Source: Herpomyces periplanetae (lineage: Eukaryota > Ascomycota > Laboulbeniomycetes > Herpomycetales > Herpomycetaceae). From it: a stretch of 64,000 nt of DNA. The notes under the pieces were generated by a model. It searched no databases. It had not been told where the DNA came from and saw nothing but the letters and a program-made list of their open reading frames with translations. The position numbers and the translations under genes were made by a program. Position 1 is the first letter of the stretch. Each line of letters starts with the position of its first letter. Positions 1 to 12,263 of the stretch are shown piece after piece. The stretch lies in NCBI GenBank assembly GCA_009733715.1, contig WMKJ01000010.1, forward strand, positions 1 through 64,000, read 5' to 3'.

Positions 1-1186
1 CTGTCGTCGTAATCCTGTTTCTCCTTTCATTTCTTCTAATCTTCGCTCTTCGTATGCTGTATAGGCTGCTTTGAATCTTCGTTCGGGATGTCGATAAAAG
101 AGGCGGTGAAACCGGCGGCCCGAACTCCGGAACAACACCCAGTACACTACCATCGGCATCATGACAACAGGCCTCACAGTAATCGCTGTTGCAGTTAACC
201 TTGGTACCTTTATTTAAGCTAACCGGTCTCGAAGTATAAGTAGCGTCGCATAATACACTACTACACTTTCCACCACTAGTATTGTCGTTACCAGTCATAC
301 TTTGGCACGTTTCACTACATTCCAGTTTACAATCTGACGTGTTCGTACAGTCACATCTCTCAGATGAACTAACGGATAAATTATTCGTCGTCTTAATCGA
401 TTCCGATAGTGTTGAGGAAGATGATGAAACTGCAGTCGATGATAATCTTTCGGCACGTCTCCTTTCAGCTCGTTCCAGTCGTTCACGTAAACTTTTACAC
501 CAACGTGAACACCGGGCTGCCCATCTCAGGCGAACTTGCCCGGCCACTCGTTTCGCTCGCTGAACGTGTCGAGCGCATGCGGTCACAACGCTTGCTAAAT
601 GTCTCTGTCGTGCCAATTGAGCTGCGCGTGCCCTTTGTTGACTGAGTGTATGTGCATACCTACGTGCCACCCCGGCTAAACTTGCAGCTCTTGCGCGGAC
701 CAACTCTCCGTATAAGGCACGATCTGCTAAACGTGCTCTCCGAAGTTCGAGTATTGCAGCACGACGATGAGAATGGGAGGATAACGTTGTTAATGTATTC
801 CGATACAATTGAGTTGATGTTAACGATGATGATGAAGATGATGATAAGTAGTCGTTTCGCATATTCAAAATATTAAACGGAGACGAAATTGTAGTATTAC
901 CCGTATTGGTGATGGGGAGCGACGAATTGAATAATGAATCGCGCAAAGTAGTTTCACTAGAATTTTGAGTATTAGAGTTAAAATATTGATTTCCAACTGA
1001 TACATCATCGCATATGGTTACTGTTTCGTTGGTTCGTGTCGCTTTGGCCAACTCCTTCAATCGATTCGGACTTGTACTTGTTCCACGAGCGTATATAGCT
1101 GGAGATATAGGCGTTAAAACTCGTGTTGGAGGAGAATTAACAAGACTCTCGACACCGTGTACTGATGATCTTGAATCCTCAACCAT
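1..1186 (-). CDS. Partial gene, unidentified basic coiled-coil/Cys-rich protein (3' end outside window)
   Basis: A minus-strand frame stays open from position 1252 to the left edge of the window, so the gene continues outside it. The first in-frame ATG is at 1186, giving at least 395 codons. The N-terminal 140 residues are Ser/Thr/Asn-rich and look disordered, with a run of seven serines. Residues of about 140-255 form a very Arg/Ala/Leu-rich stretch without prolines (for example ERLERAERRRAERL), which should be a long basic helix or coiled coil. After it comes a Ser-rich linker and then a segment with many cysteines (motifs CDC, CNSDYCEACC). The order of an N-terminal disordered part followed by a long basic helix faintly recalls fungal TCP11/Sok1-type proteins, but I cannot confirm this. 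The open length makes a real exon very likely; the function is not assigned. Confidence 0.7.
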   Translation of the reverse strand, partial: MVEDSRSSVHGVESLVNSPPTRVLTPISPAIYARGTSTSPNRLKELAKATRTNETVTICDDVSVGNQYFNSNTQNSSETTLRDSLFNSSLPITNTGNTTISSPFNILNMRNDYLSSSSSSSLTSTQLYRNTLTTLSSHSHRRAAILELRRARLADRALYGELVRARAASLAGVARRYAHTLSQQRARAAQLARQRHLASVVTACARHVQRAKRVAGQVRLRWAARCSRWCKSLRERLERAERRRAERLSSTAVSSSSSTLSESIKTTNNLSVSSSERCDCTNTSDCKLECSETCQSMTGNDNTSGGKCSSVLCDATYTSRPVSLNKGTKVNCNSDYCEACCHDADGSVLGVVPEFGPPVSPPLLSTSRTKIQSSLYSIRRAKIRRNERRNRITTT

Positions 1187-4100
1187 TCCGTCCCAATATG
1201 ATAGAGTGCGTAGGAAAGGCAAACTGTACAGCTTTTCAAGCGTAAAATATTTTCAAAGCGAAGACGTGTACTAGCCTCTATATAATACCGGAAATAATTT
1301 ATGGATTAAGACTGAAAGGTGTACAATATATCAAGTATTTATTGGGTTGGTAAACGAAGGGTAGGTGTTCGCCGTAAATCAAGTTATACTGGGCAAACTG
1401 TCCACAACCAATGACCCAAGTGTAATGGAAAGCCTTCCAAGGGTTAAACGGATTGACAGAGTGTTCACTCGCTTTGTGGTTAAATCCTTCAGGCATGCGG
1501 GAAGCCTGCAAAAGAATTTGGATGGAAATGCTACGTTCCCCCTTGGACACAAAGCAAAAAACGTTTTAGTGAACATAAACTCTTGGTACACGTTAGCAAC
1601 GCGCATACACTAGACAAATTGTTCAGAGAAACAACAGAGGATAAATAGCATTAACGTAGCATTTACGTATACAGCCGGAGACATAAGGTATACTTTTATG
1701 TTAGCGAAGCAGGTTAACCAAGGTAAACTGGGTAGAGTAAATGGGACGAATTGGAAAGGTAACAAAACAAAGACTAAAACGAAGTGATCAGGAGGCAAAG
1801 TGCGGGAAACCCACGATGATATAACGTTTGGATTGAGAAACAATGAAATAACCGAAGGATTACGGTTAATACTAAACGTAAAAAGGATCACTTTAGCAAA
1901 AGTCCGGAGCAAAATCCGTAGAAAAAGGATACAGAGCGCCAGGAGGGCAGAGAGAGCTTCCTTCAATTTGTGTATGCCAGACCTAAACAGGCTTAGTGTG
2001 CCAAGGGGACCAGAATCCCGAATGATGGAGTGAAAAGAAAAGGCGGAAGTAGATGACCCAAGGTAAGCAAGAATATTTGATATGGGAAATCAAGGCTAGT
2101 AAATGGGGTAGACAATACGGGACAGGAGCGCAATAGTTAAGTTAGTAAACGAGAAACAACAGTACATTAAAGGGGACAGTCAAATATTCGTAAACGAAGG
2201 AATAAATTCCGAGTAATTGAGCCATGAAAAGACGGCAAAGTCTGTGGAGAATCCGTAAGTGGGTGTTATGAAACATAAGTATCAATTAGCCTTTGGGAAA
2301 AAAAAGTTGGAGAGTAGATTAGCACATGATGTACCGAATCTTAAAGTAGCTAATGGAAAGAGGGGAAAGTTGTAAAAGTGAAAGATGGTGTAAAGGTAGA
2401 AGTTCAGTTGTACGATGGAAAAACGCGGGGATTGATTGACAGATTAGCAGAGCAATGGCAGGATATGGAGCGCGCGGGAGCTAAGGGATTCACAATCACA
2501 CGATTTTAAGGATTGACGAGAATCGAAACATTTTAGAGTGGCGTTTGATAGACCATCAGGAGTTACGATTGATTGGGAAAAGAGAGGGTGAGCACGTTAA
2601 TGTGGATTCGATAAAATGGAAAGTACTCGGACGCAGATTGACCGCGGCATACATTAACCGTATAACCGGTCTAAATAAAGCTAAAGCAGCCCAACAGCAA
2701 GCTTTTAATGGTCTGGCGTTAAAAGTGGAAAAACTTGAAACGGTGCCGTAAAGAATAAGCTAACGTTTGACGTAGTTGAGGACGATCACGACTAGCGTGG
2801 ACAGAGTATGGAAGTGAGCGATTGTTAGTAAGGCTATTAGGTTTGATCCAAGCCGAGTAAAAAAGGTGCTATTAGTAGATAAAAGTGAGGCGCATGTTGG
2901 AAGGGAGTGGCGTTAGAAGGTAATGTGAAGAATATTTGGAACATGGGCGGATAACTGAAAGTAAGAGGCGATAAAGCGGTGAACGTGAGGGAAGATAAAA
3001 GTCCAAAAGCCTGGTGTATGAAAGGAATTGTAACCGTTAACGTATTAGCAAGTTTGAAGACCGTTGATAAAGGTTTGGGTTGGACATGAGCAGCGTAAGA
3101 AAACGTTTGTGATTTGGAACGCGCACGCAGACAGGTATATTTGGGAAAAGGGAGGGGGTGAGAAGTATCCTTATTTTTGGGTGGCGAGGAGGTAAGTCTT
3201 GTTAGAGACGAAGATTAACGGCGAGGGTGAAAGAAGAAGGATTTACCAAGGGGAGGGGGGGATGGAGGAATTGGAGGGGATAAGGGTGGTAGATGAGAAA
3301 AGGTAAATGGACAAAACCCGGCACGTTTACTGATAAATTTTAGCAAGGTTGTATGGGATTGTGATATTGGCATTGAGAGTGAAAGGTGAGAAGAGAAAGT
3401 ATTTATCCGAGGAGGTAGGTTCACGGTAATTGAGTGTGGATGAGACTAGCCACTAAGATGATAAAGTGACAAATACTCAATGGATGATTACCGGATGAAG
3501 AGATCCAGACGGGAGCAGAGCAAGAGAGTAAGGAAATTTGGTTGAAGTAGTCAGCGAATGAAACGCATTGGACAATATTTTAAGGTTTCTCAAGGGCAGC
3601 TTAAGAGATACCAAACAAGGGAGCATGGAACGAGGAAGTTTAAGGTAGGCGTATGATAGATATAGTTGAGATAAGAAAGAGTAGAGTGGATAGAGAAGCC
3701 GGTGTATAATATCCGGGTAATGATAATTAAGGTAAAGTATACGGCTAAGGAAGCGGGTGAACGGGGAAAAGGGCTAAGAAGGGTTAGCAGAAGAGTAAGC
3801 GACGGCGAGACAGGATAGTAGGCGAGTGAAGGTACAGAATGAGAAAGAATAGTAAGGAAATGATAAGGATGAAGATAGTGTGCATGGGAAGTAAGCGAGG
3901 GAATCCAAGATAAAGTGGAAAAGTGAAGTCTGACGGGATGGGTTTTAACAATCACGAAAAAGTAACTGGGAATGAGAAAACGCCTGTGGGTTTAAGCATT
4001 GTCGTAAGAAGTAGACGCTGACGACAATGACGAAACTGAAGGCGTGAAGAGATGATAATGTATACCCGAAAATTTAGCGCATGTTCACCTTGGAAGGGGA

Positions 4101-4473
4101 ATTGCACGATAGGCTAAGGGAAAAGTCGAAAATGAGGGCATGAATTTTGGAAAAAGACTAGGACCACAAAGATGAAGAGAATACGGGCAAGCGGGAGGTG
4201 AACGAGAAGATTGATAAGTAATGAAATGCATGGTGAACGATAGATACGCGAAAGAAGTAGAATAAAATTCGACGATCCGAGAAAACAGGCAATTAGAAAC
4301 TACATTTTGCAAAAAAATCAAAAACCTCGCGCAACAAGCCAGGTTTTATCCCCCAAATCTCTCCTCCACTCAACCCACACACACTCGCTTAAATAATTTT
4401 GGCTGGCCGAGCCACGTGCCAGTGGCGCTGGCACGTGGCTGCACGTGGGGCGGGGGGAACCGTTGCGGCGGCG
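1187..4473. other. Intergenic spacer, 5' of the edge gene
   Basis: No convincing gene is seen. From about 1300 to 4300 the plus strand is rich in A and G, and short open frames rich in Lys/Glu/Arg/Gly occur in all frames, as expected from composition. One plus-strand frame of about 89 codons ends at 2751 but has no homology I recognise. The upstream part next to 1186 should hold the promoter of the edge gene; I see no clear TATA box. At 4410-4447 lies a GC-rich inverted repeat with three CACGTG boxes, listed separately. Confidence 0.5.
4410..4447. promoter_or_regulatory. CACGTG-containing inverted repeat, likely core promoter element
   Basis: Two 13-base arms, AGCCACGTGCCAG (4410-4422) and its exact reverse complement (4428-4440), flank a 5-base spacer. 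CACGTG occurs at 4413, 4432 and immediately after at 4442. CACGTG is the core of binding sites for bHLH factors such as Cbf1 in fungi. The element sits at the edge of a GC-rich patch (4400-4550) and 27 bases before the ATG at 4474. The same box is clustered in the promoters of three other loci in this window, so I infer a promoter; the gene it serves is uncertain. Confidence 0.5.
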
Positions 4474-5341
4474 ATGGGCGTGCCACGGCGGGACGGGGGT
4501 GGCGGAGATCGCGGGGATGACGATTACGACGGCCGTATGGGTGAACTTGGACAAGGTAAAAATACTCGGCTCGTAGGTGACTGTAATTCACCCGGCTGAC
4601 TTCATACGCAGGATTATTTATTCACGTAATAAAAACTAGGGAATCGCGGAATATTCGAGCAACGCCCCGGAATCTCTCAAATACACGAGGAAATGCTACT
4701 CTATACGACACGATACGACAAGACACAATACCACGCTATCCCTAACATCTCGGTTCATTACAATGTATTATGTTATGAGGCAATATAATACGCTTTGACA
4801 AAATACAACTTAATGCAATTCCATTCACGAATTCTACAACATACTACTCACGCGTAAACTACGTTCGCATTGCGGTGACACTGTGAATACGGACTGGCAC
4901 AGGCAACAGGGAGCACCCACCATGACCAAGTCTACTGGGCGTGTTCGTGTGGTGAAAATGGGCTAACATCATTGCTAGAAAATGGACAAGCTAAACTCAC
5001 ACATAACTATCCCGAACCGTCCAAAGTAGACAAACAGAGAGGGCCTTCAGACAAATTCATAACTCATCATAATCAAGTGTGGATGCGAAAAAAAAACCCC
5101 AAAGGGGTAAAAGTGAAAAAGCCTGGTAAGGTGTATGGTGACGAAACTTTTTTCTAGTCTCCCATTGCACTCCCATGCCCAATATGCTTGCCCGCGAGGC
5201 AAAAGGTAGATGGATTTGGGTATCATGATTCAATTTTTTCGACCAATTCAAACAGATTTACCAAACTTTCAGGGGATAGGCACGACGGGCAAGCGGTCAA
5301 TGAAAATGATAATTGTATCTTTCAAAACTTTTAGCGGTTGA
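4474..5341 (+). CDS. Possible small three-exon gene, unknown product
   Basis: Speculative model: exons 4474-4555, 4979-5125 and 5256-5341. Donors are GTAAAA and GTAAGG, acceptors TTGCTAG (with CTAAC 15 bases upstream) and TTCAAACAG, and the phases (1, 1) agree, giving 104 residues. The first exon is Gly/Asp-rich, the second polar and Lys/Pro-rich with LTHNYPEPSKV and KFITHHNQVW, the third ends with a TGA 22 bases before the stop of the convergent gene. A triple CACGTG promoter-like element lies just upstream. The first intron (423 bp) is longer than usual here, and I recognise no family, so this may be a chance chain of frames. An alternative start ATGACC at 4922 has a good context but joins poorly. 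Confidence 0.25.
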
Positions 5342-5362
5342 GCAATACTCTACCCTTCACGG

Positions 5363-7473
5363 TCATCTCTGAAAGGCTTCTAGAACTCCTCGGTTGGCTT
5401 TTGAGCGTACAAGGATATTGTGCCATAACCCCACTATACTGGCTCGTCTCGAACGATTTTTCGGGAATTTACAAGCAATCTGCACCATAGGGCCGACAAT
5501 ATCATCATCACCTCGCGTGGGAAATTTTCCTCCACTTCGTACGTCACTAAGAGATGGCATAAAATGAATAGCAGGAGGTTGATGTATTTTTTTGCCTAAA
5601 ACACTATCAGTTAACAAACTGGAATCGGGCTGGATTGTTCCGTGGGCTTTTAATTGAGCCAGTTGAAAAAAAGCTCTCCATTGTGCGTTTATCGATGCCC
5701 ACTTCATCTCTGCTAACTTGTATATTGTTGATGTTGCACCAAAATGATCGGCTGTTCGCACCTGATGTTTGGTAAAGTTACACTGTGCGCGCTCCCAGTC
5801 TTCCCGTAATTTTTGACAAGCTGCAGCATCACAAATTTCCGGTAAATAGGGCTTGGGCTCAATTGTAAAGTTGGCATGCCCTAATTTCATACTCCATTCA
5901 TCTGGTTCATTCTCAGTTAAGGCAAGGTCAGAGTAGTTTGGAACCCGATGTTCAGTTTGGCTTCTTTCAAGTCTGGCAGGTTTTTGACGGGTAACAGGCT
6001 GTTGTTGATGTTCAAGGGAAGTTTTGGCATCTGATAGTCTTATATCCGTCACGCTGCCAGTCATGGCAGATTCACCGGGCGACAAGGAGGAGATGTTTGG
6101 TACGGAACGAGTTGATACCATCAGAGGTGGAAGCAAAGGTGTAGATGCCATACTCTCTCGATTAATGTATTCAGTATTTTCTGTAATCGGGGTAGCGGAG
6201 ACGATATTGGGAAGAGTTTGAGATTTGCTGCTGGCTAAAGATATAAAGCGTTTGCTTATATTAGGAAAGTGTTTGCAGAAATCGTGTACCGATTTTTCTG
6301 AGTTGGCAAATGAAGAAGATCGAGTACACGAGGGTCTTGAAATTTTACCATTGTGGGCACTTACTTTGCGTTGCAAACGTTTAGTAAGTGAAGGTATGGA
6401 ACTTCCAATACGCGATGTGATATTCTCAAGGGGGGTTTCACCAGAACGGACAGCCTTTCGATGCCTTAATACACAAGTTTCAAAATCTTCACAAAAGCCA
6501 CTTTGGGTTAATTCCAAGTCGTAGCTAGGGGAGCGGTACGGCTCTAGATGGGAGGGAGTAGGAGAAGAAGGTTGCGAAAATGAGGTTCTATCTGATATAG
6601 TGTTAGTGGAAAGGTAATAGTTTGAAAAAAGAAAGTAGAGATTATACCTAAAGTAGAAAGAGTGTTATAGGTAGAGGGCCATGGAGTTGGGGTAGATTCC
6701 TCCCACGGATCCTCGGGAAGTTTGGTTAGCCGAGAATCGGGAGACCAGGTGGTAATATCAGACGGTTCGGGGTCCTGTGAGCAAGTAGATTGAACGGAAG
6801 AAGTTGAAGTAGAAATATGATAGGGATCGCCGTTGGGCAACGAGGGCGTTGGTGGAATTGTGGAAGACAAATCGGCGGTATAGGAGCACTGGGTTTGATT
6901 AGAATCAGTGCTGGGAGTAGTGGTGTCAGATGAGGCAGGCAGGACAACAGAGGACACCGGAGTAACGAGCCCGAACACGGTCATGAAGTTTTGGTGTTGG
7001 CTAGGACATGATTCGGGTTGGTAAAAGTTAGTAGGTGGGGACAACGAATGAAGGGAAAGTTGGGAGGGATGGAGAGAGGAGAAGGGAGAAGGAGGCTGAT
7101 CGGGAGGAGTGATTCTCGGGGAAGAAATATCGGAGGAGTTGGTATGTGCAAACGTAAGTGCCGAAGTAACAGGAGAGAGGGGAGTAGAAGGTGGGAAATC
7201 AGTGGCAGGATCTGACAAACGGGGATGGAATATGTGACGATGCATGGTGAGAAGAGAGAGATCTTTTTCGAGAGTAGGATAGAGGGGATTGGAATCTAAG
7301 CATAGCGAGTCTGTATGGGACTTAGCCAAAAACAGATGATGAGTTGAGCAATGGTGGATGGGAGAAGCGGCGAAACCACTTAAGTAAGATTGGAGGTTAG
7401 GCGAGTCAAGGGATAGAGAGGCTAATGGGGAGATATCGGATTGATTTGATGGAGAAGTTTCGGTGAACATCAT
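5363..7473 (-). CDS. Conserved fungal protein of unknown function
   Basis: Two exons on the minus strand: 7473-6648 and 6543-5363, intron 6544-6647 (donor GTATAA, CTAAC branch site, acceptor CATCTAG, phase 1), 668 residues. The N-terminal half is Ser/Pro/Thr-rich and disordered. The second half holds a conserved-looking helical block: after KLGHANFTIEPKPYLPE comes a segment CQKLREDWERAQCNF, then TSTIYKLAEMKWA and INAQWR, a pattern I associate with uncharacterised ascomycete proteins. The last 45 residues are basic (SRRASIVGLWHNI). No catalytic motif or membrane segment is visible. The frame is open some 20 codons upstream of the chosen ATG without another ATG, so a further 5' exon is possible. 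Function is not assigned. Confidence 0.75.
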
Positions 7474-9000
7474 GAAGGGTAGATCAAGTAATGCGAGTAA
7501 GTGTATGTTCGGAGAAGTAGAAGACAATGGCGAAGAAATAATTGTAATGATGGGGGAAAGACATGTAAAGAGCGAGGAAGAGAAGCAGAGATGCAGGCGA
7601 ATGGGTAAAAGATAGAGAGATGGTAGTAGTGATTTGAAGAAGAGGATTAGAGGTTATTTGTAGGGATGCGAATTAGAAAGAGAAGATTGAGATGGGTAGA
7701 ATGGAGCAAGGATTGTAATGAGGGGAAGAAAGTGAAAAGAGTGAATGGTGGTAGTGAAAACGAAGGAGAACAGAAGTTGTGGGCGAAAGAGTATGGTAAT
7801 GCGGATGGACAAGAGAGGATGTGGATTGTAAAGCTAGGTAATGCACAGACGGTTAGTAAAACAATCGATGGTGCAGCTGGAAAGGTGAGTGAGGGGGGGA
7901 TGATGGGAAAAGAAGTAAAAAGATAGGCGGCTAGCTGTAGAGAGAGGAGAGAGGAAGGTGAGAGAGAGGAATAGTACGGTGATGGAGGTGGTGATAGTAG
8001 TAGCAAGAGAAGAAGAGAGGGTGGGAGAATGAGAGGAAAGGAAAAGATGGAAGTTGGTGATGATGATGATGATGGGGTGAAGATAAAGCGAAAGAAAGAC
8101 AATTAATAGAACTCACATGGCAAGAGTGGGGAGATGGGCAATTATTATACAAGATGGAAACTAAGGGCAGGCGCAGCTGCTGATTATCATGTGCGGATGC
8201 TGAGAAATACGAAACAAGACAATGGAATAATATTAAGAGGAATGGTACGAAAAAGGAAAGAGTAAATGAGGTTTGAGGTGGAGAATCAGGTGGGTGAATT
8301 TGATGCAACTCCTCAAATGGGCAGACAACTGATCTTAATAAGTGGAGACTATACGGATGTAATTTTTGGAATTTCCGTAAAGAGAAGGTTGGTATAGATT
8401 TATAATCAAGAGTGAGGACGAAGGGGAATAAGATTTGTTGAGGATTGCCGTTTATAGAAAGTAAATTTAATAAGAAAGCGGGGTGCAATTGAAAAATATT
8501 GAAGATATTGTTGAGAAGAGGTGAAAATTTACCAGAACGAGAAGGAACAAATAAAGGATTAACCTCAATAAGCAAGGGCGACGGGCAATGATTTCGAAGT
8601 GGGAGAGCAGATGGAGGCGAGAGAGTCTTGCCGAAATAGGCAATATATGAGACGAGACGAGGGGAGCGGGTGTGGGTGTGAGACGAGATGGTGATGGGTG
8701 GGAAAAAGCAAAGTTGACGGTGTGTGAAGTGGTTGAAGCAAAGTGGTGATGATAATTTTTAGGGATTTTCAAGTCAAAAAAAACTACGTTCGAGGATGAG
8801 CGAAGAGTCCAGCGAACAATCGAACGGTAAGCAATATATTGAGATTGGGATATATTTCGTAACTCGGGGTATCCACAAACCTCCCGTAAGGCGAACGTGT
8901 AGACAAAATAAAATTATCAGTCTTCGGCCGGACGTAGGAAATAATTGTGGTGGATGCTAAATGTAGTAGACGATTGTTCACTGTTTAATGGATATGCATT
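7474..9000. other. Purine-rich 5' flank of the conserved fungal gene
   Basis: Between about 7530 and 8760 the plus strand is overwhelmingly A+G, so the sense (minus) strand of the gene ending at 5363 has a long pyrimidine-rich leader. Long minus-strand frames rich in Ser, Leu and Pro here (for example 7647-8102 and 7931-8575) are products of that composition, not genes. No TATA box or other gene could be supported. Confidence 0.5.
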
Positions 9001-9745
9001 GATAAGATTGGCTGAATATTCGAAATGAAAAGTTGTTGCTAGTATACTCACTAGCTTGATAATTAGTTGGTTTCAGCATCTTCGTATATGGATGGTTCAG
9101 CTCTCGTCAAGTATACGTTAAGATATGACCATGATTGTCGGCGAGTATGCACCAACATTTACCAGTCACCAATGTATTTAGATCACATTCTTGATTAATG
9201 CTTATGGTATCCATGCCCAAGTAAACATTTGATAGCCGTACTATCTACTAGATGAGTATCAGTAAGACTCGTGGTGATGGGTTAAACTGAAATTCGCAGT
9301 GCAAGTGCGGGTGGATGCGAGTATGGTTTGGTAAAATGGTTGTTGGAAGGATAGACAAAAAACGGTAGTGCACATGGTTAAAACGTGTGGGTAAAAAGGG
9401 AAATATTCTTCATATCAACTTATACTTTTTACCCATGAGATATTACACTGCTGTTTTCTCAGGGTAAGATTTACTTCCATAGTTTAACCTTGTAGAGAAA
9501 TGATTGAAGTTTTGACGTGTGATAGGATTGATGCACACTTCAAGCATTGTAGTCCGCGTGAAAATGTAAATGATTTAGAGCTGTACAAATTGAACAAAAG
9601 TGTTTATAGGGTACGACAAAATCTCGTAACATGATAAGCAAAATGCGAACTTATCACCAAACATTGTACTTACTCAGTCGTACGTTTAAATTATCGAGAA
9701 TGCTATTTCCGACTGCCCCGTTAACCAAGAGTATTTCTTACTTGG

Positions 9746-9773
9746 TTGATTGATTGATTGATTGATTGATTGA
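9746..9773. repeat. (TTGA)7 microsatellite
   Basis: Seven perfect tandem TTGA units, in the gene-poor stretch. Confidence 0.95.
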
Positions 9774-10255
9774 TTAATACGTTCTTCTACCTGCGTACCT
9801 AGTCACAGTAACGCCCCTAGCACATTATACGTATTTACGCGCTTTGGCATCGACACTTCAAGACTCTATAAAACATGATTCCCGAAACGTGGCCAGCCCA
9901 ACGTTGAGACACGATGAACTATCCAATAGCCTTAAAATACGGCAACATCCTTGTCTTTCTCATCCTCTCGTCTGGTTACATTTAGATATCGCTGTGAATT
10001 TTAACACTTTCACAGAAGCTTTGTGTAATTTGAAGCGAACGATTCAGTGTGTCCGGCAGTAGTCAGTTTAACTCATCATCACCACCATCCTCTTGCGAAC
10101 ACTGAAATTTTAGCATTTACCATATGTTTGCGAGTACCACTCCACGCCTAACTCTTGAAAATACGGGGGAATAAATGGGGTAAAGTTGAAATTTTCTGGA
10201 ATCCTGCTAATCCGAGATAATGTGCGACACGAAGTTGATCGTAAGCTTTGCAATA

Positions 10256-10299
10256 GTGCCGTGCCGTGCCATACCGCGCAGTATGGCACGGCACGGCAC
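10256..10299. repeat. Perfect hairpin with 19-bp arms
   Basis: The left arm (10256-10274) is GTGCCGTGCCGTGCCATAC and the right arm (10281-10299) is its exact reverse complement, separated by CGCGCA. The arms are themselves built from a GTGCC/GGCAC pentamer, and an extra GGCAC unit follows the right arm. The structure could form a stable cruciform or RNA hairpin. No gene is adjacent. Confidence 0.9.
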
Positions 10300-10310
10300 G
10301 GCACTAAACG

Positions 10311-10350
10311 ACACTACACTACACGGCATAGCACGACACGACACGACACT
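10311..10350. repeat. Degenerate pentamer tract (CACGA-like)
   Basis: Immediately after the hairpin, units related to CACGA, CACTA and CACGG run in a five-base rhythm. Similar five-base tracts appear near 4700-4740, 12640-12680, 20790-20835 and 25473-25534, so this seems to be a genome-wide type of low-complexity DNA rather than one array. Confidence 0.5.
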
Positions 10351-12263
10351 GAAGCGTAAAGCAAGACAAATTATTAGACACAACGTGCTATATCATTACA
10401 CCATGTTCGTATGGGCAAACAAAGTTTGACAAGGCAAAGCAACCTATTGTATAGAGAACTTTTCAAGGTAAACTAAACTTTACTAAATCAACGTTATCGC
10501 TTGGATGAATAAATGAGCAAAGCGTGGGCATACTCGCTTTGCTAACCGTTGTGTCAAGCAACGGGAACACGGACTGCCATGGTAAGCAGCGAGTGCAACT
10601 GAGAGTCTTGTATACAAGTTTTTGCAACCCGTTGGACGATCACGATAGTCCGGCATCCTACACAAATGCACAACGCACGCATACACTCTCACGATGGCAA
10701 TAATGACAATGATGACGATAACAAGTGATTAATTGCTTGAGATACGAGTAAGAATGAGGATGTGGGCGTGTGGACACACTAATTCGTGAAAATGGCAAAG
10801 CCAGTGGGCCCGCATCGAGTTAAATAACTGGTTTACCGTTAATGTAAACCCGTCGAGAACTAATTCATGCATCATGTTAACTTGATAAGCGTAACGGTCA
10901 ACATCAGGTGTCGTGTATCAGCGATAAAGAGAAGCCGACTGAGTGAGTGAGCGAGCGAGCGGGAGAGTGGGCAAGAAAGTAAACCTGTTATGCACAGACC
11001 AAATCGACTTAAAGGAACGGTGAACTACGCAGCATCAGCGTCAACAATGCAAGTAGTGATGAAGGTATGCATGATTCAATGTAGGTAGGTCATTCAATGC
11101 ACAATTGGCAAATTTTCGCAGGCGGGCGCACATACACACACATAAACGCGATACTCTGAGGTATGCTATTCGTTGATCAGATCAGACGCCTCCAAGTGCA
11201 CGATAAACACTGATTTGGGCAAATAAAGTATAATCGACAAGACCGGGTAAAGCCGGTTGAGCGCCCGACAAGAAGTATGCACATACACACATCGAGGCAC
11301 GCAGTATAGCTTGTATAATGAACCAACGAAAGAGCGGTGAGCTTCACATTTAACGATTCATTAGATTGGTATCGTGAATCTAATCAAAATCAATTCTTGC
11401 GTATCACGCGTGCACGAGCATGAAATTGTCTGTAGTTTCTCAATGGTCATCGTGGTATTTCCATGTGGGAATTTAAAGTGAAGGGAAGCGCGAGGAATGG
11501 CAAATGTTGGTAAAATGGTTAAAATGGTGGTCAATGGCACCACTATATTCATAGTAAATGTAGGACATCACGATAAGATGGGTGGAACTGTGGTGTGTCG
11601 TGGTAAAGGATGGTATATTGCATCACAGGGTTTGTAGTCCGGGCGGTGGAAAAGGTGACAACTGTCAGGATTAACGGGATAGTTGCAACATGGATTAACC
11701 AACAGATAAATGAACCGTTCGTATCAACGTTTGCGAATGACAGGCATAGGAAGCAATATCTGAAGCACACATTTATTCATCGGGAAGCAAGCAAACGCTC
11801 AGGTTTGTAGGCTGAAGATGGTGGAAACATGTCGAGCGGATTAGCCTGGACGAGTAATGTGAAGACCATTAGACCATCTTACTCGAGATATCAGTAAAAC
11901 ATGACATGGTTACACTGACACGACAGTACGACCATTTTAAAAGACACTTGATTGAGCAAGATAATTGCTAAAGCCCTGCTTGATAGTTTGTTCAACATTA
12001 GTTTGGAGATGAGCGTGCGCGGACAGACACTTGCACACCTATCATCAAACAGCCTTGGAAGTCATCATGGCGAGCGTGGGGTAAATCAGCGTTAATGACA
12101 TGATTAACGAGGTAGTGGTCAAGGGTTTGCAGTGTTTTTACCTACACGACACTGAATAGTTCAGTGTGAAATGAAGTACATGCACACACGAAACTCATGT
12201 ACAGCGTACCACGTATCCAAGATCAAGCTCACACATACCCAAGCCCACGTTTATCATTGTAGT

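Noticed and set aside
2380-2751. Two consecutive plus-strand frames that look protein-like (ILEWRLIDHQELRLIGK)
   Set aside because: They lie in different frames without splice signals in A/G-rich DNA where chance frames of this length are expected; no family recognised.
7647-8772. Overlapping minus-strand frames of 100-214 codons rich in Ser, Leu, Pro and Phe
   Set aside because: The minus strand here is almost pure pyrimidine, which lacks stop codons by composition; no conserved motif and several frames are open at once.
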